A stretch of 8,075 nucleotides of DNA from JACQNR01 sp049515175. Lineage in GTDB: Bacteria > Acidobacteriota > Terriglobia > UBA7540. The notes below the pieces were generated by a model. The model worked only from the letters and a program-made list of their open reading frames with translations. It made no database searches and was not told the DNA's origin. The stretch spans positions 1 through 8,075 of the forward strand of contig JBEKUI010000218.1 in NCBI GenBank assembly GCA_049515175.1, written 5' to 3'. The position numbers were made by a program, and so were the translations under genes. Positions 1 to 5,819 of the stretch are shown in pieces (position 1 is the first letter of the stretch; each line of letters opens with the position of its first letter).

Positions 1-2
1 CT

Positions 3-203
3 TTCTTTGCGCCCGTCCACATGGTTTTGCGCATCGTGGTTCAAACGCCCCCGGCGTGGCAAATCGTTCTTTCCCTTCTCATCAGCGTGCTAACAACGGC
101 GGGGATTGTCTATCTCTCGGCGCGGATTTATCGCGTCGGCATCCTGATGTATGGCAAGCGGCCGTCCTTGGTGGAACTGCTACGCTGGCTGCGTTACACG
201 TGA
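3..203 (+). CDS. ABC-2/NatB-type ABC transporter permease, C-terminal end (5' partial)
   Basis: The reading frame is open from the window edge and ends at TGA 201-203, giving 66 visible residues; the real start lies to the left. The fragment has one clear hydrophobic segment (around IVLSLLISVLTTAGIVYLSA) followed by a basic tail containing ARIYRVGILMYGKRPS and ending LLRWLRYT. This tail is the typical C-terminus of NatB/YhaP-like (COG1668) permeases of ABC-2 exporters, which form the membrane channel for Na+, drug or peptide export with a separate ATPase. The ATPase gene would be expected further left. The ATG at 21 is internal and not a credible start. Family assignment rests on this tail only; the substrate cannot be told. 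Confidence 0.75.
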   Translation, partial: FFAPVHMVLRIVVQTPPAWQIVLSLLISVLTTAGIVYLSARIYRVGILMYGKRPSLVELLRWLRYT

Positions 204-234
204 GGGAAGAAGTAAGCCCCCGCAGTCATAAACC

Positions 235-270
235 GCCGCTACAGTTCGCGTCGTCAAGCTGCCGCTACAG
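235..270 (+). repeat. Two copies of a 10-bp direct repeat (GCCGCTACAG)
   Basis: GCCGCTACAG occurs at 235-244 and again at 261-270, 26 bp apart, in the 113-bp gap between the ABC permease stop and the zinc-ribbon gene. No terminator with a T-run is visible in this gap. A TTGACA at 279-284 has no convincing -10 element 16-18 bp downstream. The repeat could be a regulatory site for the zinc-ribbon gene or chance. Confidence 0.3.
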
Positions 271-316
271 GCAGACACTTGACACAAGCGCCGGCGAAAC
301 CGCAAGCTGGATCAGC

Positions 317-643
317 ATGACACTCACTCCGATTACAGTGGCCTGTCCGGCTTGCGGATCGAGCGACATTTTCTATTCCTGCAAGCCGGAGTGCTGCTTC
401 AACCACGTCTGCAATCATTGTTACACGACGTTCGAGCTGGAAACCGAGCGCGTGGGTGAGTGCGACGTACCCTTTGATGCGCCCCCCGAACCCGATTCGA
501 CCCATCCCACAGCGCCCTGTGCGCGCTGCCACGAGTGCCGTGTCTTTGCCATCAGCCGGGACGCGAGCAACTCCTCCACCTGCCTGTGCGTTTCCTGCAA
601 GGCTCTGCTGAGGATTGCGATCACCAACATCCAAAAAGGCTGA
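317..643 (+). CDS. Small cysteine-rich zinc-ribbon protein, function unknown
   Basis: A 108-residue soluble protein with 14 cysteines. An N-terminal ribbon is suggested by CPAC (C10, C13) paired with CNHC (C32, C35), with further cysteines at 22, 26 and 27. A second cluster has C68, C71 and C74 (CARCHEC) followed by C89, C91 and C94 (CLCVSC). The acidic, proline-rich stretch at about 48-66 looks like a linker between two zinc-binding modules. There is no signal peptide or membrane segment, so it is probably cytoplasmic. The frame is open back to 56, but the upstream part overlaps the ABC permease and reads as non-natural sequence. ATG 317, directly before the first ribbon, is therefore chosen; its ribosome-binding site is weak. 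I do not recognise a named family. Binding of zinc or an Fe-S cluster is inferred from the cysteine pattern. The gene converges on the iron operon. Confidence 0.65.
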   Translation: MTLTPITVACPACGSSDIFYSCKPECCFNHVCNHCYTTFELETERVGECDVPFDAPPEPDSTHPTAPCARCHECRVFAISRDASNSSTCLCVSCKALLRIAITNIQKG

Positions 644-650
644 GGCAGCC
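633..650 (-). terminator. Intrinsic terminator of the minus-strand iron operon
   Basis: Read on the minus strand, this is a stem GGCTG, loop CCT, stem CAGCC, followed directly by TTTTT (633-637 on the plus strand is AAAAA). It lies about 50 bp past the stop of the ABC ATPase-DtxR gene (701-703), where the operon should end. The element overlaps the last codons and the TGA of the convergent zinc-ribbon gene. The stem is only 5 bp, so strength is uncertain. Confidence 0.6.
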
Positions 651-682
651 CGGCGGGACGGGAAATCCGGCAACGATCCTGG

Positions 683-702
683 GCGGGGGCGATCCCGCTT
701 TT
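683..702 (+). terminator. Possible weak intrinsic terminator of the zinc-ribbon gene
   Basis: On the plus strand, GCGGG (683-687), a 6-base loop and CCCGC (694-698) are followed by TTTT (699-702). It sits 40 bp after the zinc-ribbon stop and runs into the stop codon of the opposite gene (TAA at 701-703, minus). The stem is short but all G-C, and the T-run is only four bases. Confidence 0.4.
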
Positions 703-1774
703 AGCGCGCAGGGCAGCAGGCGCCGCGTGGGATCGGCGAGCCATGCGGACAGGTGAGGGGATGGTGGAGGAAGGTGCAGAGCTTCTCCGTGACTTCCGGC
801 CCCAGCGTATGTTCGATGCGGCAGGCGTTCGCGTCGAGCAGCGACTCCTCCAGCCCGAAGGTATCCGAGAAGAGCCGCTCGGCGAGGCGATGGCGGCGGA
901 TGAGGCCGCGCGCGCGGGGCTCGCCCTGACGGGTCAGGGTCACCGCGCCGCCGTCAAACTGCACCAACTGTTCCTGCTCCATCAACAGGAAAGTGGCGCG
1001 GTTCTTTTCGAACTCCGGAACATTTCCCAGGGCGACGATCTCCTGCCGGAAATCTTCCCGCGCGTGCCACACTGCCTTCAGGAGGTTGTCGATCAACTCC
1101 TCCTCGCCGGCCGGAAGGCCCGCGACCTCCGCCAAGCGGCCGTGATGAAGCTCAATGCGCCGCTCCGCCATGCGCCCGATTTCCGGGTCGTGTGTGACCA
1201 TGACGATGGTGTGCCCGTCGCGATGCAACTCCGTGAGGAGCCCCATCACGATGGCTTCGTTCACTTCGTCGAGGTTGCCGGTGGGTTCATCCGCCAGAAT
1301 CAGGTTGGGCTGGTTGATCAGCGCCCGCGCCACACAGACGCGCTGCTGCTCGCCGCCCGAGAGCTGCGAAGGCAGGTGGTCCATTCGGTCGCCCAGGCCC
1401 ACGCGACGCAGGGCCTCCGCCGCCTCGGCCTCGTCGGCCAGGCTGTGAAAGTACTGCGCCAACATCACATTCTCGACCGCCGTCAGGTAAGGAACGAGAT
1501 GGAACTGCTGGAAGACGAATCCCACCTTCTCCGCCCGGAAGCGCGCCAGTGCGCCGGCGGAAAGCTCGGCGAGATTTTCGCCGCCAATTGTTACTCGCCC
1601 CTCGCTCGGCGTATCCAGGCAGCCGAGGATATTGAGCAGCGTGCTCTTGCCCGAACCCGAGGGCCCCATCACCGCCAGCCACTCGCCCTTCTCGGCCGCG
1701 AGCGTGACTCCCCGGAGCGCCGCCACGGAGTTGTTGAATCTCTTCGTCAGCCCGTCGATTTCGATGAAAGCCAA
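701..1774 (-). CDS. MacB/LolD-like ABC transporter ATPase fused to a C-terminal DtxR/MntR-like metal-sensing domain
   Basis: 357 residues; a plain ATPase of this family is about 220-240. Residues 1-215 are a complete ATPase: Walker A GPSGSGKST (37-45), Q-loop Q89, signature LSGGEQQR (138-145), Walker B LILADEP (158-164, E163), D-loop 167-169 and H195. Residues about 222-353 resemble the iron-dependent repressor family: a winged-helix-like part (about 224-281, ending VTLTRQG), then RRHRLAER and ACRIEH, then a TCPHGSPIP tail. H295, E299, C318, E321 and H322 match DtxR H79, E83, C102, E105 and H106, while D314 replaces H98. It is the last gene of the iron operon, 3 bp after the upstream permease. 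The start is TTG 1774, preceded by an AAGGGAGAG ribosome-binding site. It should power the two FtsX-like permeases. Metal control of ATPase activity is inferred; DNA binding is uncertain because the recognition-helix region is atypical. Confidence 0.9.
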   Translation of the reverse strand: MAFIEIDGLTKRFNNSVAALRGVTLAAEKGEWLAVMGPSGSGKSTLLNILGCLDTPSEGRVTIGGENLAELSAGALARFRAEKVGFVFQQFHLVPYLTAVENVMLAQYFHSLADEAEAAEALRRVGLGDRMDHLPSQLSGGEQQRVCVARALINQPNLILADEPTGNLDEVNEAIVMGLLTELHRDGHTIVMVTHDPEIGRMAERRIELHHGRLAEVAGLPAGEEELIDNLLKAVWHAREDFRQEIVALGNVPEFEKNRATFLLMEQEQLVQFDGGAVTLTRQGEPRARGLIRRHRLAERLFSDTFGLEESLLDANACRIEHTLGPEVTEKLCTFLHHPLTCPHGSPIPRGACCPAR

Positions 1775-1777
1775 GAT

Positions 1778-3001
1778 CTACTCTCCCTTGAGGACCGCAG
1801 CGGGCTCGATGGCGCGCGCGATTCTGACCGGAAGCGCCGTCGTTGCGACCGCCAGCGCCGCCGTCGCCACACAGACCGTTGGAAGCGTCCACCAGGCCGG
1901 ACCGATCGCCACCTCGAACAGCCGCTGGCCGAGGATCCGCGCTGCCACAAAACCCACTCCAAAACCTGCCAGTCCGCCCAGCAAGCCCAGCGCGGCGCTC
2001 TCGCTCAGAAAGAGTCTGGCGATCAGGCGGTCGGTCGCGCCCAGCGCCTTCATGACCGCGATGTCCCGCTTCCGCTCGAGCACGATGGTGGTCATGGTGG
2101 CCACCATGCAGAGCGCGACGATTCCGATGATCAGTGCCGTGAGCGACACGAGCAGCCCGCGAATTGTGCCCAGAACTTTTCCTTCCGATTCGACCACGCT
2201 GCGCACGGCGCGTACTTCGACTCCCGGCAACTCCTTACCCAGCGCCTGGACGGTCCGCTCGATCTCCGCCGGGTCGCCGGGTACATTCAGTTCCACCAGG
2301 CTGATCCGCCCCGCGAGGCCGGTCATTTGCTGCAGCGCGTCGAGCGGCACGAACACCTGATCGTCCTCCGCCGCGCCGGTGGAAAGAATGCCGGCAATGG
2401 GGAAGACGTGCTGCGCGCGCGTGGCGTCGCCAGCGGGCGCTTCATCCGGCGCGAGGCGAATTGCGTCGCCCGTCCGCGCGTGGAGCCGACGAGCCACATG
2501 CGCCCCCACCACGCAAGCGGCATTTCCTCCAAGTTCCGTGCTTCCCTCGATCCGCCAGCCGGGGTAGATGGCTCGCAAGGCGCTGAAATTCGTCCCCACG
2601 GCGACCACGTTCTCAAATTCTGGCAAGCGCGGGTCGGCGGGAACTCTGCTTATCCGCATGACGGCGTTAAGCATGGGCGCCACAGCCATGCCGCTGCGCC
2701 GGCCTGGCCCGGCGGCCAGGCGTTCGAGGACCGCCTCGTCCATCAACGGGGCCCTTTCGGAAGCGCCTGCGGCGCTGCCCGGCGCAAGCACCACGTTGGC
2801 GCCGTACGACTGGAACTCTTCAGTCATCTTGCGCTGGATGCCGCTGTGAAGGTTAAGCAGCGCCGCCGCCAGAGCCGCTCCCACCAGAAGGGAGGTCAGC
2901 GCCAGCGCTGCCTGGGAACGCTTCCCGGAGATGGACCGAAACCAGATTCTCCAGAACAGCGTGCGGCTGCCACTCGAATGCCTTGCGTCGCGATTACTCA
3001 T
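1778..3001 (-). CDS. FtsX/MacB-like ABC transporter permease (second of pair)
   Basis: 407 residues with the layout of FtsX-like permeases: a cytoplasmic N-terminus, one membrane segment (about 31-52), a large extracytoplasmic domain (about 53-280), then three membrane segments (about 281-303, 331-353, 368-391). The conserved cytoplasmic coupling motif LERKRDIAVMKALGAT (308-323) follows the second segment. The protein ends in AAVLKGE, the usual tail of this family. Its ATG at 3001 overlaps the end of the upstream permease gene by 8 bp, which points to translational coupling. The ATPase gene starts 3 bp after its stop. Its closest known context is the pair of FtsX-like permeases in FTR1/P19-type iron operons (Campylobacter cj1661/cj1662). 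These are thought to act mechanically on, or move, a periplasmic partner rather than carry the iron ion themselves. The exact substrate here is unknown. Confidence 0.85.
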   Translation of the reverse strand: MSNRDARHSSGSRTLFWRIWFRSISGKRSQAALALTSLLVGAALAAALLNLHSGIQRKMTEEFQSYGANVVLAPGSAAGASERAPLMDEAVLERLAAGPGRRSGMAVAPMLNAVMRISRVPADPRLPEFENVVAVGTNFSALRAIYPGWRIEGSTELGGNAACVVGAHVARRLHARTGDAIRLAPDEAPAGDATRAQHVFPIAGILSTGAAEDDQVFVPLDALQQMTGLAGRISLVELNVPGDPAEIERTVQALGKELPGVEVRAVRSVVESEGKVLGTIRGLLVSLTALIIGIVALCMVATMTTIVLERKRDIAVMKALGATDRLIARLFLSESAALGLLGGLAGFGVGFVAARILGQRLFEVAIGPAWWTLPTVCVATAALAVATTALPVRIARAIEPAAVLKGE

Positions 3002-4310
3002 TGCGCAGAACCGTCAGGGGAGCGAGTTTCAAGCCGCGTGCCAGCGGCCAGGCGCTGCCCACAAGCGTCACCACAAGCGCCAGAGCCAGCGCGGGCGGCA
3101 GAATAATCCAATGGAATCCCGCCGCTGTGCCGAACACCTGCGCCGCCAGGTGCCGGGCCATGAGACTGCCGAAGAAATAACCCGCCAGACCTCCGAGCAA
3201 ACCCACCAGGGCGGCCTCGAGGAGGAAGATGGAGGCCACGCGCGTGTTCGTTGCGCCTAGCGACTTGAACAGGCCGATCTCCACGCGGCGCTCGAGCACC
3301 GTGGCAAGCATCGTGGAAGCCACCGCCAGCGCCGCAGCCACGAGGGCCGCCCCGCCGAGAAGCGCCATCAGGATGCCGACGCGGCCGAGAATGCGGCCCT
3401 CCGTCTCCGCCACACGATAGACGGGCCGCGCCTCCGCGCCCGGTATCGCCTGCTGAATCTGATAACAGAGGGAGCTCACGTAGGGCGTGCAGTACCAGCG
3501 ATCGAATTCCTGCGCGCTCAGCCGGGTGACGTCGGAGCGCGCGAAATCGTCCTCCGGCTTGGTCAGTGCGCTCACCTCCGCCCGGCGGAACTTGCCCTCC
3601 AGGCGTGCGATCTTCTGCGCGGTCGCGAGCGGAACGAAGACTTGATCCTCCTCTTCGCCGCCCGTGGCCAGCACGCCGCGGATCGCCAGCACCACGGTCG
3701 GTTGTTGCAAAGTGCCAGCGGATTCGAGACGCGATGGCTGGGCGGAGTCACCGTCCGGCTGGAAAGTGATTTCACCGCCCGGACCTACCGCCAGCGCTGC
3801 GGCCAGTCGGCGGCCCACGAGGCAACCTGCGGCGCCGCCGTCCTCGGGCCAGCTTCCCTCGACTTTCCAGGTGGGATGGAGTTTCCTCAAGCCGGTGCGC
3901 AGCGACTCCGATTTGTCCACTGCGATTTCCTTGTCGAACCACGTACCGACCAGCGCCGCCGGGCGTCCCCCAACCCTCCCCCGCAGATCGAGCCGGGGAG
4001 CAAACCCCAGAATGTTATTGCGCCAGAAGATTTGCTTGAGCTTCACGAGGTCCGCTTCCGCCAGAAACGTCCCCGAGCCCGCCGGGCGATAATCCACACC
4101 GCCGACAGAAACGCTCAGGCTGTCGCCCGCCGGAGTGAGCGCAATGTTCGCGCCGAAGGAGCGCAGTTCCCGGCCCACCCGGTCGCCGACGTCCAGGCCC
4201 ATCGTGGCCACCGCCGTTGCTACCGTTATGCCCAACGCCACGGCCGCGAAGCTCAGCAGCTTGCGGCGGCGACGGCGAACCAGGCTGCGGTTGATGATGC
4301 GAATCAGCAT
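2994..4310 (-). CDS. FtsX/MacB-like ABC transporter permease (first of pair)
   Basis: 438 residues. A strongly basic N-terminus (VRRRRRK) precedes a first membrane segment (about 18-36). A large extracytoplasmic domain (about 40-308) follows, then three membrane segments (about 311-335, 363-387, 399-422). The coupling motif ERRVEIGLFKSLGAT (340-354) and the tail PLTVLRNE are typical of the family. The extracytoplasmic domain holds cysteines C163, C274 and C282; C274 and C282 lie in a short stretch close to membrane segment two and could form a disulfide or bind metal (inference). The gene starts at ATG 4310, four bases after the stop of the FTR1-DUF2318 gene, and overlaps the next permease by 8 bp. 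It is a homologue but not a copy of that permease, so the transporter is probably a heterodimer of the two with the shared ATPase. Confidence 0.85.
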   Translation of the reverse strand: MLIRIINRSLVRRRRRKLLSFAAVALGITVATAVATMGLDVGDRVGRELRSFGANIALTPAGDSLSVSVGGVDYRPAGSGTFLAEADLVKLKQIFWRNNILGFAPRLDLRGRVGGRPAALVGTWFDKEIAVDKSESLRTGLRKLHPTWKVEGSWPEDGGAAGCLVGRRLAAALAVGPGGEITFQPDGDSAQPSRLESAGTLQQPTVVLAIRGVLATGGEEEDQVFVPLATAQKIARLEGKFRRAEVSALTKPEDDFARSDVTRLSAQEFDRWYCTPYVSSLCYQIQQAIPGAEARPVYRVAETEGRILGRVGILMALLGGAALVAAALAVASTMLATVLERRVEIGLFKSLGATNTRVASIFLLEAALVGLLGGLAGYFFGSLMARHLAAQVFGTAAGFHWIILPPALALALVVTLVGSAWPLARGLKLAPLTVLRNE

Positions 4311-4314
4311 GGGG

Positions 4315-5577
4315 TTACTGGAAGTACTGGGCGCCGGTGGCGAGCGCCTCTTCAGTGATGATCAGGGTCTCGCCCTCGACGCGATAATCGATGTGGATGG
4401 GATTGCAGCCTCCCGCCAGGCCGATGGTCGGGGCGTGAATCGCCGCCGCGCAGTGGCGGCAGATGACGTTGGCTCCGTCCTGGTAATAGCCCTGGTTGCC
4501 GCAGATCAGGCACGCGTCGAGCCCTGCCCGGACGCTGTCCGTGCCGTCGAGCAGGGCGATGAATCGCACGCTCTTTCCTCCTGCCTGGGCGGTGAAGCGG
4601 TGCAACTTGTGGTCCGCAAGACGAGCGACTGGAACGTGAAATTCGCCCGTCTGAACCTCCACGATTTCGGCCGGCGTTAGTGTCTGCGCCGACCGCGAAT
4701 AGACAAACTCCGCGCTGATCGTAATGATGGCCAACACGCCCACGGCGAGCCCCGCCGTCTTCCAAAACCGCTCGCGGCGCCGCTCGGCGAGACACTTGCG
4801 CCGTTCGGGCGAGGAGATCAGGCCGGTCCCGGTAACCGTCGTGGCGCTTCCCAGCCGCTGCGCCGCGATGAGGAAGAGGGAAAGGACGACGACCAACACA
4901 AAGAAGAAAGCATCGTTGTTGACGATGGGGCCGATGAGAGCCATTTCGCGCGGGCTTGCGGGAAGAACGCGCGCCTCCGAAAGCTCGTGAATGCCGGAAA
5001 CGAAGAGTTGCGCCGCCACCAACAGCAAAACCAGCGTGGTCACGGCGAAGAAGCGCCGGAAATTGACTTTCAAGCTGCCCTTGAAGAGCGCTACGCCCAG
5101 TCCTACGGCGACCGCCAGACCCAGAACGCCTCCCAGGAAGTCGAGCAGCTCGCTGGTGCGCAGGGAAACGGCGGCGAGGAAGAGCACCGTCTCCACTCCC
5201 TCGCGAAACACCATGAGGAAGACGAAGAGAAAGAGTCCCGCGGCGGCTCCGCGCGAGGGTGCCGCGGCGAGTTGAGTGAGCCGGGCCTCAATGTCCTTCT
5301 TCAGGTGCTTGCCGGTGCGCCACATCCAGAGGGCCATGCTGGCAACAAACAATGCTCCCGCCAGCATCAGCCAGCCTTCCATGACGTCTTCGTTGATTTC
5401 GGCGCGCTTGAGGAAGTAGGCGCCGGCTAGGCTGGCCAGAATGGCGGCGGCCACGCCCCAATAGACCACGCGGGCCCAAGCCGCCCGCCCCGTCTTCTGG
5501 AGATGGCTGAGGACGATGCCCACGATGAGCGCTGCCTCCACCCCCTCGCGCAGCGTGATGACGAATGATTGAAACAT
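4315..5577 (-). CDS. FTR1-type iron permease fused to DUF2318 (Fe-S-type) domain
   Basis: 420 residues in two parts. Residues 1-240 form an FTR1/EfeU-like permease with about seven membrane segments. It carries the two diagnostic REXXE iron-binding motifs, REGVE at 10-14 and REGVE at 125-129, the second preceded by FLMVF. After a basic linker (about 255-271) and another membrane segment (about 273-291) comes a DUF2318 domain (about 300-405). This has C356-x2-C359 (CLIC), C373-x2-C376 (CRHC) and C391 in GGCNPI, a set expected to hold a metal or Fe-S/redox centre outside the membrane. FTR1 proteins move ferric or ferrous iron across the membrane. In Campylobacter the FTR1 and DUF2318 proteins are separate genes (cj1658, cj1660). 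First gene of the operon; ATG 5577 begins directly with MFQSFVITLREGVE, the usual FTR1 start, behind a weak GGAA ribosome-binding site. Confidence 0.92.
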   Translation of the reverse strand: MFQSFVITLREGVEAALIVGIVLSHLQKTGRAAWARVVYWGVAAAILASLAGAYFLKRAEINEDVMEGWLMLAGALFVASMALWMWRTGKHLKKDIEARLTQLAAAPSRGAAAGLFLFVFLMVFREGVETVLFLAAVSLRTSELLDFLGGVLGLAVAVGLGVALFKGSLKVNFRRFFAVTTLVLLLVAAQLFVSGIHELSEARVLPASPREMALIGPIVNNDAFFFVLVVVLSLFLIAAQRLGSATTVTGTGLISSPERRKCLAERRRERFWKTAGLAVGVLAIITISAEFVYSRSAQTLTPAEIVEVQTGEFHVPVARLADHKLHRFTAQAGGKSVRFIALLDGTDSVRAGLDACLICGNQGYYQDGANVICRHCAAAIHAPTIGLAGGCNPIHIDYRVEGETLIITEEALATGAQYFQ

Positions 5578-5611
5578 GAGTTCCGTATTGGCCGGGCCGA
5601 ATCCGTTCCAA

Positions 5612-5640
5612 TGACTATAGTTGCATGAGAATGCTAGTCA
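5612..5640. promoter_or_regulatory. 29-bp palindrome over the -10 of the iron-operon promoter; candidate metalloregulator operator
   Basis: TGACTA (5612-5617) and TAGTCA (5635-5640) are perfect inverted arms separated by 17 bp, with an extra inner TT/AA pair (5621-5622, 5630-5631). The site covers the -10 element and the likely transcription start, a classic place for a repressor. Within it, 5626-5640 is also an imperfect 15-bp match to the Fur 7-1-7 pattern, with left arm TGAGAAT and right end TCA. Which protein binds (Fur, a stand-alone DtxR-type regulator, or the ATPase-fused sensor) cannot be told from sequence. Confidence 0.45.
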
Positions 5641-5659
5641 CCTGAGGGTGGACTGTCAA
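5631..5659 (-). promoter_or_regulatory. Sigma70-type promoter of the iron operon
   Basis: On the minus strand, a perfect -35 TTGACA (5654-5659) is followed after exactly 17 bp by TAGCAT (5631-5636), a 4/6 match to TATAAT. It points at the FTR1-DUF2318 gene, whose ATG lies about 54 bp downstream of the -10. It is the only convincing promoter in the 242-bp gap. Confidence 0.6.
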
Positions 5660-5693
5660 GGGTTCATTGATAAATAAGGGGTTAGTGAGGTGA

Positions 5694-5734
5694 TTGCAAG
5701 TCCTAGTTGCAACCAAGTAGCAACTTGTTGCAAG
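5694..5734. repeat. Cluster of TTGCAA/GCAAC inverted repeats upstream of the iron-operon promoter
   Basis: TTGCAA occurs at 5694-5699, 5707-5712 and 5728-5733. AGTTGC (5705-5710) and GCAACT (5720-5725) form a 21-bp palindrome with 8 of 10 pairs matching. GCAAC-TT-GTTGC (5720-5731) forms a second palindrome that shares an arm with it. The cluster lies about 35-75 bp upstream of the -35, a typical activator or auxiliary operator position. The 8-mer TAGTTGCA is present here (5704-5711) and inside the promoter palindrome (5618-5625). Confidence 0.45.
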
Positions 5735-5776
5735 AGGGTCATGCGCCGAAGGAAGTGCGAAACGAGGAGAATTTCG

Positions 5777-5800
5777 TCCGGGCAGACCTGCCTTGCCGGA
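5777..5800. other. Hairpin-forming sequence after the exported-protein gene
   Basis: GGCAG-AC-CTGCC (5781-5792) is flanked by TCCG (5777-5780) and CGGA (5797-5800), giving an outer stem with a 4-base bulge. It lies 20 bp past the stop of the minus-strand gene ending at 5820. There is no T-run, so it is not a standard intrinsic terminator. It may slow polymerase, protect an mRNA end, or be chance. Confidence 0.3.
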
Positions 5801-5819
5801 GAGCATCGCCGCCGCGATT

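Noticed and set aside
56..316. Longer start for the zinc-ribbon gene
   Set aside because: It would overlap the ABC permease out of frame, and the added residues look random. The cysteine pattern begins just after ATG 317.
743..3106. A 787-codon open frame on the plus strand, antisense to the ATPase and second permease
   Set aside because: Its translation is rich in Arg, His and Gln with no recognisable domain, and the opposite strand carries clear ABC ATPase and FtsX-like proteins. It is a shadow frame caused by high GC at third codon positions.
3642..4358. Plus-strand open frame opposite the first permease
   Set aside because: Low-complexity, Arg-rich translation without family features; the minus-strand permease explains the region.
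5694..5734. CRISPR-like or integron-like repeat array
   Set aside because: Repeat units are only 5-8 bases, with irregular spacing and no spacers, and no cas or integrase gene is in the window.
5615..5806. 63-codon minus-strand open frame in the gap before the iron operon
   Set aside because: It runs through the operon promoter, the palindrome and the TTGCAA cluster, and has no recognisable protein features.
5578..5819. Possible riboswitch or small RNA in the gap between the exported-protein gene and the iron operon
   Set aside because: No known riboswitch core was recognised; the repeats are better explained as DNA operator sites around a promoter.
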